From Pisaster brevispinus (taxonomy: Eukaryota; Echinodermata; Asteroidea; Forcipulatida; Asteriidae), in assembly GCA_023634235.1 (NCBI GenBank), contig JAMKCF010000019.1, positions 248,001 through 312,000 on the forward strand: DNA of 64,000 bases. The letters are read 5' to 3'. Of the stretch, positions 1-10,000 are shown in pieces. The position numbers and the translations under genes were made by a program. Each line of letters begins with the position of its first letter. Position 1 is the stretch's first letter. Below the pieces are notes generated by a model. It saw nothing but the letters and a program-made list of their open reading frames with translations, did no database searches and was not told where the DNA came from.

Positions 1-413
1 CTGTAAAGCCCATTTCAAGGGCTCCCTCTCCCGTGAGTTTGGGGTCGCTGACGATTCTGTAGGCGAGGCGAGCGGCCTGGATGTTAGGCCCACCCCTTAG
101 AGAAATAGGAAAACAAAAACCAGGGGTAATGGCCCAAAATAAAAGTGCGGTGATTTTTCGAATAAGTCCCGATCTAGGAGGGCTAGAGAGATGATTTTTT
201 TACCTGACTCTGCCTTAGGTATCCCTGCATCCGAAAATTAGACTTTTACGGCCGTTGCGGGCAGGCTTCACACCGGAAAAGACCAGCAAGCGGGGACACT
301 CCGAAAGCCCCCCAAAACATCAACGTGATTTTGCTGTAAAAAGACACAAATACAAAATAAGGAGGGTCACATCAACCCCAGGGCAATATCGAATCTGCAC
401 AATTTTAGTACCA

Positions 414-858
414 CTGTAAAGCCCGTTTCAAGGGCTCCCTCTCCCGTGAGTTTGGGGTCGCTGACGATTCTGTAGGCGAGGCGAGCGGCCTGGATGTTAG
501 GCCTACCCCTAAGAAAAATTGAAAAAAAAAACAAAAAAAACAACCCAGAAGCAAGGTCGTGCCGGCAGGGGTCATGGCCCAAAATAAAAGTGCGGTGAAT
601 TTGGGAATAACTCCCGATCTAGGAGGGCTAGAGGGATGATTTTTTGGCCTGACTCTGCCTTAGGTATCCCTGCATCCGAAAATTAGACTTTTACGGCCGT
701 TGCGGGCAGGCTTCACACCGGAAAAGACCAGCAAGCGGGGACACTCCGAAAGCCCCCCAAAACATCAACGTGATTTTGCTGTAAAAAGACACAAATACAA
801 AATAAGGAGGGTCACATCACCCCCAGGGCAATATCGAATCTGCACAATTTTAGTACCA
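414..858 (+). repeat. Representative type B monomer (445 bp)
   Basis: Typical B unit. It differs from A by GGCCTACCCCTAAGAAAAAT followed by a long A-tract (here broken by C), by CCCAGAAGCAAGGTCGTGCC-GGCAGGGGTCATGG in place of CCAGGGGTAATGG, by AATTTGGGAATAACTCCC, by GAGGGATGATTTTTTGGCC and, in most copies, by AGCCCCGCAAAACATCAACG (this copy has an A-like CCCCCC there). Length varies between 432 and 456 bp, nearly all from the A-tract. A unique GCCGGC (NaeI/NgoMIV) site occurs in B and not in A. Confidence 0.95.
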
Positions 859-2155
859 CTGTAAAGCCCGTTTCAAGGGCTCCCTTTCCCGTGAGTTTGG
901 GGTCGCTGACGATTCTGTAGGCGAGGCGAGTGGCCTGGATGTTAGGCCCACCCGTTAGAGAAATAGGAAAACAAAAACCAGGGGTAATGGCCCAACATAA
1001 AAGTGCGGTGATTTTGGGAATAAGTCCCGATCTAGGAGGGCTAGAGAGATGATTTTTTTACCTGACTCTGCCTTAGGTATCCCTGCATCCGAAAATTAGA
1101 CTTTTACGGCCGTTGCGGGCAGGCTTCACACCGGAAAAGACCAGCAAGCGGGGACACTCCGAAAGCCCCCCAAAACATCAACTTGATTTTGCTGTAAAAA
1201 GACACAAATACAAAATAAGGAGGGTCACATCACCCCCAGGGCAATATCGAATTTGCACAATTTTAGTACCACTGTAAAGCCCGTTTCAAGGGCTCCCTCT
1301 CCCGTGAGTTTTGGGTCGCTGACGATTCTGTAGGCGAGGCGAGCGGCCTGGATGTTAGGCCTACCCCTAAGAAAAATTGAAAAAAACAAAACAACAACAA
1401 CCCAGAAGCAAGGTCGTGCCGGCAGGGGTCATGGCCCAAAATAAAAGTGCGGTGAATTTGGGAATAACTCCCGATCTAGGAGGGCTAGAGGGATATATGC
1501 GGCCTGACTCTGCCTTAGGTATCCCTGCATCCGAAAATTAGACTTTTATGGCCGTTGCGGGCAGGCTTCACACCGGAAAAGACCAGCAAGCGGGGACACT
1601 CCGAAAGCCCCCCAAAACATCAACTTGATTTTGCTGTAAAAAGACACAAATACAAAATAAGGAGGGTCACATCACCCGCAGGGCAATATCGAATCTGCAC
1701 AATTTTAGTACCACTGTAAAGCCCGTTTCAAGGGCTCCCCCTCCCGTGAGTTTGGGGTCGCTGACGATTCTGTAGGCGAGGCGAGCGGCCTGGATGTTAG
1801 GCCTACCCCTAAGAAAAATTGAAAAAAAAAAAAAAAAAAAAACAGAAGCAAGGTCGTGCCGGCAGGGGTCATGGCCCAAAATAAAAGTGCGGTGAATTTG
1901 GGAATAACTCCCGATCTAGGAGGGCTAGAGGGATGATTTTTTGGCCTGACTCTGCCTTAGGTATCCCTGCATCCGAAAATTAGACTTTTATGGCCGTTGC
2001 GGGCAGGCTTCACACCGGAAAAGACCAGCAAGCGGGGACACTCCGAAAGCCCCGCAAAACATCAACGTGATTTTGCTGTAAAAAGACACAAATACAAAAT
2101 AAGGAGGGTCACATCACCCCCAGGGCAATATCGAATCTGCACAATTTTAGTACCA

Positions 2156-2568
2156 CTGTAAAGCCCGTTTCAAGGGCTCCCTCTCCCGTGAGTTTGGGGT
2201 CGCTGACGATTCTGTAGGCGAGGCGAGCGGCCTGGATGTTAGGCCCACCCCTTAGAGAAATAGGAAAACAAAAACCAGGGGTAATGGCCCAAAATAAAAG
2301 TGCGGTGATTTTGGGAATAAGTCCCGATCTAGGAGGGCTAGAGAGATGATTTTTTTACCTGACTCTGCCTTAGGTATCCCTGCATCCGAAAATTAGACTT
2401 TTACGTCCGTTGCGGGCAGGCTTCACACCGGAAAAGACCAGCAAGCGGGGACACTCCGAAAGCCCCCCAAAACATCAACTTGATTTTGCTGTAAAAAGAC
2501 ACAAATACAAAATAAGGAGGGTCACATCACCCCCAGGGCAATATCGAATCTGCACAATTTTAGTACCA
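2156..2568 (+). repeat. Representative type A monomer (413 bp)
   Basis: Typical A unit. Diagnostic features in order are: GGCCCACCCCTTAGAGAAAT with a short A-rich stretch, CCAGGGGTAATGGCCC, GATTTTGGGAATAAGTCCC, GAGAGATGATTTTTTTACC and, usually, AGCCCCCCAAAACATCAACT. Length is nearly invariant at 413 bp (411-416 in ordinary copies) because there is no long homopolymer. It carries the EagI-type palindrome CGGCCG in most copies (here altered to CGTCCG) but not the GCCGGC site of type B. I count about 17 CpG dinucleotides in a typical A unit. Confidence 0.95.
2251..2358 (-). other. Putative 108-nt intron-like segment in type A (minus strand)
   Basis: Read on the minus strand of this representative A unit, CAG|GTAAAAAAATC (donor-like, GT at 2357-2358) is followed 108 nt later by TTTTCCTATTTCTCTAAG (polypyrimidine plus AG at 2251-2252). 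The upstream 130-nt segment (2359-2488) is itself preceded by TTTGTGTCTTTTTACAG|C (AG at 2489-2490). The same words occur in nearly all A units. B units have CAGGCC in place of CAGGTA and so lack the donor. These are motif matches only; no gene, transcript or selection is shown, and such motifs can arise by chance in A/T-rich repeats. Confidence 0.25.
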
Positions 2569-3872
2569 CTGTAAAGCCCGTTTCATGGGCTCCCTCTCCC
2601 GTGAGTTTGGGGTTGCTGACGATTCTGTAGGCGAGGCGAGCGGCCTGGATGTAAGGCCTACCCCTAAGAAAAATTGAAAAAAAAAAAAAAAAAAAAAAAC
2701 CCAGAAGCAAGGTCGTGCCGGCAGGGGTCATGGCCCAAAATAAAAGTGCGGTGAATTTGGGAATAACTCCCGATCTAGGAGGGCTAGAGGGATGATTTTT
2801 TGGCCTGACTCTGCCTGAGGTATCCCTGCATCCGAAAATTAGACTTTTACGGCCGTTGCGGGCAGGCTTCACACCGGAAAAGACCAGCAAGCGGGGACAC
2901 TCCAAAAGCCCCGCAAAACATCAACGTGATTTCGCTGTAAAAAGACACAAATACAAAATAAGGAGGGTCACATCACCCCCAGGGCAATATCGAATCTGCA
3001 CAATTTTAGTACCACTGTAAAGCCCGTTTCAAGGGCTCCCTCTCCCGTGAGTTTGGGGTCGCTGACGATTCTGTAGGCGAGGCGAGCGGCCTGGATGTTA
3101 GGCCCACCCCTTATAGAAATAGGAAAACAAAAACCAGTGGTAATGGCCCAAAATAAAAGTGCGGTGATTTGGGGAATAAGTCCCGATCTAGGAGGGCTAG
3201 AGAGATGATTTTTTTACCTGACTCTGCCTTAGGTATCCCTGCATCCGAAAATTAGACTTTTACGGCCGTTGCGGGTAGGCTTCACACCGGAAAAGACCAG
3301 CAAGCGGGGACACTCCGAAAGCCCCCAAAACATCAACTTGATTTTGCTGTAAAAAGACACAAATACAAAATAAGGAGGGTCACATCACCCCCAGGGCAAT
3401 ATCGAATCTGCACAATTTTAGTACCACTGTAAAGCCCGTTTCATGGGCTCCCTCTCCCGTGAGTTTGGGGTTGCTGACGATTCTGTAGGCGAGGCGAGCG
3501 ACCTAGATGTTAGGCCTACCCCTAAGAAAAATTGAAAAAAAAAAAAAAAAAAAAAAAAACAGAAGCAAGGTCGTGCCGGCAGGGGTCATGGCCCAAAATA
3601 AAAGTGCGGTGAATTTGGGAATAACTCCCGATCTAGGAGGGCTAGAGGGATGATTTTTTGGCCTGACTCTGCCTGAGGTATCCCTGCATCCGAAAATTAG
3701 ACTTTTACGGCCGTTGCGGGCAAGCTTCACACCGGAAAAGACCAGCAAGCGGGGACACTACAAAAGCCCCGCAAAACATCAACGTGATTTTGCTGTAAAA
3801 AGACACAAATACAAAATAAGGAGGGTCACATCACCCCCAGGGCAATATCGAATCTGCACAATTTTAGTACCA

Positions 3873-4440
3873 CTGTAAAGCCCGATTCAAGGGCTCCCTC
3901 TCCCGTGAGTTTGGGGTCGCTGACGATTCTGTAGGCGAGGCGAGCGGCCTGGATGTTAGGCCCACCCCTTATAGAAATAGGAAAACAAAAACCAGGGGTA
4001 ATGGCCCAAAATAAAAGTGCGGTGATTTGGGGAATAAGTCCCGATCTAGGAGGGCTAGAGAGATGATTTTTTTACCTGACTCTGCCTTAGGTATCCCTGC
4101 ATCCGAAAAATTAGACTTTTACGGCCGTTGCGGGTAGGCTTCACACCGGAAAAGATTTTGGGATTTTGGGATTTTTGGTGATTTTGGGAATAAGTCCCGA
4201 TCTAGGAGGGCTAGAGAGATGAATTTTTTACCTGACTCTGCCTTAGGTATCCCTGCATCCGAAAATTAGACTTTTACGGCCGTTGCGGGTAGGCTTCACA
4301 CCGGAAAAGACCAGCAAGCGGGGACACTCCGAAAGCCCCCCAAAACATCAACTTGATTTTGCTGTAAAAGACACAAATACAAAATAAGGAGGGTCACATC
4401 ACCCCCAGGGCAATATCGAATCTGCACAATTTTAGTACCA
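3873..4440 (+). repeat. Rearranged A composite unit (568 bp)
   Basis: The unit begins as an ordinary A, runs to ...CCGGAAAAGA at 4155, then breaks into a short stretch of GATTTTGGG-like copies and restarts in A sequence at GGTGATTTTGGGAATAAG (4177 on). The left part matches the unit at 7050 (CCCGATTCAAGG, CCGAAAAATTAG). The right part matches the unit at 7876 (GATGAATTTTTTACC, TGCTGTAAAAGACAC). It therefore looks like a deletion fusion of two A units. Confidence 0.9.
4156..4177 (+). repeat. Filler of GATTTTGGG-like copies at a deletion junction
   Basis: About 22 bases reading as extra, partly imperfect copies of GATTTTGGG join the two halves of the fused A unit. The same word occurs once in every A unit (GTGATTTTGGGAATAAG). 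Extra copies at a breakpoint are what template slippage or microhomology-mediated repair leaves behind; that mechanism is my inference. Confidence 0.75.
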
Positions 4441-4886
4441 CTGTAAAGCCCGTTTCAAGGGCTCCTTCTCCCGTGAGTTTGGGGTTGCTGACGATTCTGT
4501 AGGCGAGGCGAGCGGCCTGGATGTTAGGCCCACCCCTTAGAGAAATAGGAAAAAAAAAAAAGAAAAAAAAAACCCAGAAGCAAGGTCGTGCCGGCAGGGG
4601 TCATGGCCCAAAATAAAAGTGCGGTGAATTTGTAATAACTCCCGATCTAGGAGGGCTAGAGGGATGATTTTTTGGCCTGACTCTGCCTTAGGTATCCCTG
4701 CATCCGAAAATTAGACTTTTACGGCCGTTGCGGGCAGGCTTCACACCGGAAAAGACCAGCAAGCGGGGACACTCCGAAAGCCCCGCAAAACATCAACGTG
4801 ATTTTGCTGTAAAAAGACACAAATACAAAATAAGGAGGGTCACATCACCCCCAGGGCAATATCGAATCTGCACAATTTTAGTACCA
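4441..4886 (+). repeat. Mosaic B unit with a short A patch
   Basis: Both flanks are B and match the unit at 8701 (CTCCTTCTCCCG, GGGGTTGCTGACG, an A-tract broken by one G, TTTGTAATAACTCC). Between them, CCCACCCCTTAGAGAAATAGG (about 4528-4549) is A sequence where the partner has CCTACCCCTAAGAAAAATTG. A tract only a few tens of bases long suggests gene conversion between types. Confidence 0.85.
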
Positions 4887-5742
4887 CTGTAAAGCCCGTT
4901 TCAAGGGCTCCCCTTTCCCGTGAGTTTGGGGTCGCTGACGATTCTGTAGGCGAGGCGAGCGGCCTGGATGTTAGGCCTACCCCTAAGCAAAATTAAAAAA
5001 AAAAAAAAAAAAAACCCAGAAGCAAGGTCGTGCCGGCAGGGGTCATGGCCCAAAATAAAAGTGCGGTGAATTTGACAATAACTCCCGATCTAGGAGGGCT
5101 AGAGGGATGATTTTTTGGCCTGACTCTGCCTTAGGTATCCCTGCATCCGAAAATTAGACTTTTACGGCCGTTGCGGGCAGGCTACACACCGGAAAAGACC
5201 AGCAAGCGGGGACACTCCGAAAGCCCCGCAAAACATCAACGTGATTTTGCTGTAAAAAGACACAAATACAAAATAAGGAGGGTCACATCACCCCCAGGGC
5301 AATATCAAATCTGCACAATTTTAGTACCACTGTAAAGCCCGTTTCAAGGGCTCCCTCTCCCGTGAGTTTGGGGTCGCTGACGATTCTGTAGGCGAGGCGA
5401 GCGGCCTGGATGTTAGGCCCACCCCTTAGAGGAATAGGAAAACAAAAACCAGGGGTAATGGCCCAAAATAAAAGTGCGGTGATTTTGGGAATAAGTCCCG
5501 ATCTAGGAGGGCTAGAGAGATGATTTTTTTACCTGACTCTGCCTTAGGTATCCCTGCATCCGAAAATTAGACTTTTACGGCCGTTGCGGGCAGGCTTCAC
5601 ACCGGAAAAGACCAGCAAGCGGGGACACTCCGAAAGCCCCCTAAAACATCAACTTGATTTTGCTGTAAAAAGACACAAATACAAAATAAGGAGGGTCACA
5701 TCACCCCCAGGTCAATATCGAATCTGCACAATTTTAGTACCA

Positions 5743-8700
5743 CTGTAAAGCCCGTTTCAAGGGCTCCCTCTCCCGTGAGTTTGGGGTCGCTGACGATTCT
5801 GTAGGCGAGGCGAGCGGCCTGGATGTTAGGCCTACCCCTAAGAAAAATTGAAAAAAAAGCAAAAAAAAAAAAAAACCATAAGCAAGGTCGTGCCGGCAGG
5901 GGTCATGGCCCAAAATAAAAGTGCGGTGAATTTGGGAATAACTCCCGATCTAGGAGGGCTAGAGGGATGATTTTTTGGCCTGACTCTGCCTGAGGTATCC
6001 CTGCATCCGAAAATTAGACTTTTACGGCCGTTGCGGGCAGGCTTCACACCGGAAAAGACCAGCAAGCGGGGACACTCCAAAAGCCCCGCAAAACATCAAC
6101 GTGATTTCGCTGTAAAAAGACACAAATACAAAATAAGGAGGGTCACATCACCCCCAGGGCAATATCGAATCTGCACAATTTTAGTACCACTGTAAAGCCC
6201 GTTTCAAGGGCTCCCTCTCCCGTGAGTTTGGGGTCGCTGACGATTCTGTAGGCGAGGCGAGCGGCCTGGATGTTAGGCCCACCCCTTATAGAAATAGGAA
6301 AACAAAAACCAGTGGTAATGGCCCAAAATAAAAGTGCGGTGATTTGGGGAATAAGTCCCGATCTAGGAGGGCTAGAGAGATGATTTTTTTACCTGACTCT
6401 GCCTTAGGTATCCCTGCATCCGAAAATTAGACTTTTACGGCCGTTGCGGGTAGGCTTCACACCGGAAAAGACCAGCAAGCGGGGACACTCCGAAAGCCCC
6501 CCAAAACATCAACTTGATTTTGCTGTAAAAAGACACAAATACAAAATAAGGAGGGTCACATCACCCCCAGGGCAATATCGAATCTGCACAATTTTAGTAC
6601 CACTGTAAAGCCCGTTTCATGGGCTCCCTCTCCCGTGAGTTTGGGGTTGCTGACGATTCTGTAGGCGAGGCGAGCGACCTAGATGTTAGGCCTACCCCTA
6701 AGAAAAATTGAAAAAAAAAAAAAAAAAAAAAAAAACCAGAAGCAAGGTCGTGCCGGCAGGGGTCATGGCCCAAAATAAAAGTGCGGTGAATTTGGGAATA
6801 ACTCCCGATCTAGGAGGGCTAGAGGGATGATTTTTTGGCCTGACTCTGCCTGAGGTATCCCTGCATCCGAAAATTAGACTTTTACGGCCGTTGCGGGCAA
6901 GCTTCACACCGGAAAAGACCAGCAAGCGGGGACACTACAAAAGCCCCGCAAAACATCAACGTGATTTTGCTGTAAAAAGACACAAATACAAAATAAGGAG
7001 GGTCACATCACCCCCAGGGCAATATCGAATCTGCACAATTTTAGTACCACTGTAAAGCCCGATTCAAGGGCTCCCTCTCCCGTGAGTTTGGGGTCGCTGA
7101 CGATTCTGTAGGCGAGGCGAGCGGCCTGGATGTTAGGCCCACCCCTTATAGAAATAGGAAAACAAAAACCAGGGGTAATGGCCCAAAATAAAAGTGCGGT
7201 GATTTGGGGAATAAGTCCCGATCTAGGAGGGCTAGAGAGATGATTTTTTTACCTGACTCTGCCTTAGGTATCCCTGCATCCGAAAAATTAGACTTTTACG
7301 GCCGTTGCGGGTAGGCTTCACACCGGAAAAGACCAGCAAGCGGGGACACTCCGAAAGCCCCCCAAAACATCAACTTGATTTTGCTGTAAAAGACACAAAT
7401 ACAAAATAAGGAGGGTCACATCACCCCCAGGGCAATATCGAATCTGCACAATTTTAGTACCACTGTAAAGCCCGTTTCAAGGGCTCCCTCTCCCGTGAGT
7501 TTGGGGTCGCTGACGATTCTGTAGGCGAGGCGAGCGGCCTGGATGTTAGGCCCACCCCTTAGAGAAATAGGAAAACAAAAACCAGGGGTAATGGCCCAAA
7601 ATAAAAGTGCGGTGATTTTGGGAATAAGTCCCGATCTAGGAGGGCTAGAGAGATGAATTTTTTACCTGACTCTGCCTTAGGTATCCCTGCATCCGAAAAA
7701 TTAGACTTTTACGGCCGTTGCGGGTAGGCTTCACACCGGAAAAGACCAGCAAGCGGGGACACTCCGAAAGCCCCCCAAAACATCAACTTGATTTTGCTGT
7801 AAAAGACACAAATACAAAATAAGGAGGGTCACATCACCCCCAGGGCAATATCGAATCTGCACAATTTTAGTACCACTGTAAAGCCCGTTTCAAGGGCTCC
7901 CTCTCCCGTGAGTTTGGGGTCGCTGACGATTCTGTAGGCGAGGCGAGCGGCCTGGATGTTAGGCCCACCCCTTAGAGAAATAGGAAAACAAAAACCAGGG
8001 GTAATGGCCCAAAATAAAAGTGCGGTGATTTTGGGAATAAGTCCCGATCTAGGAGGGCTAGAGAGATGAATTTTTTACCTGACTCTGCCTTAGGTATCCC
8101 TGCATCCGAAAATTAGACTTTTACGGCCGTTGCGGGTAGGCTTCACACCGGAAAAGACCAGCAAGCGGGGACACTCCGAAAGCCCCCCAAAACATCAACT
8201 TGATTTTGCTGTAAAAGACACAAATACAAAATAAGGAGGGTCACATCACCCCCAGGGCAATATCGAATCTGCACAATTTTAGTACCACTGTAAAGCCCGT
8301 TTCAAGGGCTCCCTCTCCCGTGAGTTTGGGGTCGCTGACGATTCTGTAGGCGAGGCGAGCGGCCTGGATGTTAGGCCCACCCCTTAGAGAAATAGGAAAA
8401 CAAAAACCAGGGGTAATGGCCCAAAATAAAAGTGCGGTGATTTTGGGAATAAGTCCCGATCTAGGAGGGCTAGAGAGATGAATTTTTTACCTGACTCTGC
8501 CTTAGGTATCCCTGCATCCGAAAATTAGACTTTTACGGCCGTTGCGGGCAGGCTTCACACCGGAAAAGACCAGCAAGCGGGGACACTCCGAAAGCCCCCC
8601 AAAACATCAACTTGATTTTGCTGTAAAAAGACACAAATACAAAATAAGGAGGGTCACATCACCCCCAGGGCAATATCGAATCTGCACAATTTTAGTACCA

Positions 8701-10000
8701 CTGTAAAGCCCGTTTCAAGGGCTCCTTCTCCCGTGAGTTTGGGGTTGCTGACGATTCTGTAGGCGAGGCGAGCGGCCTGGATGTTAGGCCTACCCCTAAG
8801 AAAAATTGAAAAAAAAAAAGAAAAAAAAAACCCAGAAGCAAGGTCGTGCCGGCAGGGGTCATGGCCCAAAATAAAAGTGCGGTGAATTTGTAATAACTCC
8901 CGATCTAGGAGGGCTAGAGGGATGATTTTTTGGCCTGACTCTGCCTTAGGTATCCCTGCATCCGAAAATTAGACTTTTACGGCCGTTGCGGGCAGGCTTC
9001 ACACCGGAAAAGACCAGCAAGCGGGGACACTCCGAAAGCCCCGCAAAACATCAACGTGATTTTGCTGTAAAAAGACACAAATACAAAATAAGGAGGGTCA
9101 GATCACCCCCAGGGCAATATCGAATCTGCACAATTTTAGTACCACTGTAAAGCCCGTTTCAAGGGCTCCCCTTTCCCGTGAGTTTGGGGTCGCTGACGAT
9201 TCTGTAGGCGAGGCGAGCGGCCTGGATGTTAGGCCTACCCCTAAGCAAAATTAAAAAAAAAACAAAAAAAAACCCAGAAGCAAGGTCGTGCCGGCAGGGG
9301 TCATGGCCCAAAATAAAAGTGCGGTGAATTTGACAATAACTCCCGATCTAGGAGGGCTAGAGGGATGATTTTTTGGCCTGACTCTGCCTTAGGTATCCCT
9401 GCATCCGAAAATTAGACTTTTACGGCCGTTGCGGGCAGGCTACACACCGGAAAAGACCAGCAAGCGGGGACACTCCGAAAGCCCCGCAAAACATCAACGT
9501 GATTTTGCTGTAAAAAGACACAAATACAAAATAAGGAGGGTCACATCACCCCCAGGGCAATATCAAATCTGCACAATTTTAGTACCACTGTAAAGCCCGT
9601 TTCAAGGGCTCCCTCTCCCGTGAGTTTGGGGTCGCTGACGATTCTGTAGGCGAGGCGAGCGGCCTGGATGTTAGGCCCACCCCTTAGAGAAATAGGAAAA
9701 CAAAAACCAGGGGTAATGGCCCAAAATAAAAGTGCGGTGATTTTGGGAATAACTCCCGATCTAGGAGGGCTAGAGAGATGATTTTTTTACCTGACTCTGC
9801 CTTAGGTATCCCTGCATCCGAAAATTAGACTTTTACGGCCGTTGCGGGCAGGCTTCACACCGGAAAAGACCAGCAAGCGGGGACACTCCGAAAGCCCCCT
9901 AAAACATCAACTTGATTTTGCTGTAAAAAGACACAAATACAAAATAAGGAGGGTCACATCACCCCCAGGGCAATATCGAATCTGCACAATTTTAGTACCA
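5743..10000 (+). repeat. Duplicated block, copy 2 (ten units)
   Basis: Unit starts are 5743 (B), 6190 (A), 6603 (B), 7050 (A), 7463 (A), 7876 (A), 8288 (A), 8701 (B), 9145 (B) and 9588 (A). It is the longer partner of the block at 2569-5742. Four A units in a row (7050-8700) share TGTAAAAGACAC or GATGAATTTTTTACC variants and are probably a local A amplification. The 4258-bp length is the offset between the right flanks of the two blocks (4441 to 8701, 4887 to 9145, 5330 to 9588, within 2 bp). Confidence 0.9.

Larger units (their letters stand above)
1..2568 (+). repeat. Array segment: A-B-A-B-B-A
   Basis: Unit starts are 1 (A), 414 (B), 859 (A), 1272 (B), 1714 (B) and 2156 (A). The first unit has a private change in its centre (TTTTTCGAATAAGTCCC for TTTTGGGAATAAGTCCC). 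The B unit at 1272 has the usual GGGATGATTTTTTGGCC replaced by GGGATATATGCGGCC near 1491-1503. No gene is seen. Confidence 0.93.
2569..5742 (+). repeat. Duplicated block, copy 1 (seven units, with internal deletion)
   Basis: Unit starts are 2569 (B), 3015 (A), 3427 (B), 3873 (A composite), 4441 (B with A patch), 4887 (B) and 5330 (A). Rare variants pair these with the block starting at 5743: CCTGAGGTATCC and CCAAAAGCCCC (2569 and 5743), TTTCATGGGCTCC with GCGACCTAGATG and GGGCAAGCTTC (3427 and 6603), CCCGATTCAAGG (3873 and 7050), CTCCTTCTCCCG with TTTGTAATAACTCC (4441 and 8701), AAGCAAAATT with GGCTACACACC (4887 and 9145), and GCCCCCTAAAAC (5330 and 9588). The match shifts at 4156-4177, where copy 1 lacks about 1.08 kb. 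Confidence 0.9.

Noticed and set aside
2522..2905. Longest open frame, 127 codons, minus strand
   Set aside because: It spans one B unit and part of the next and depends on TGAGG replacing TTAGG (which removes a stop) and on the A-tract length. The same region in other units is closed. It reads a poly-Phe stretch and resembles no family I know.
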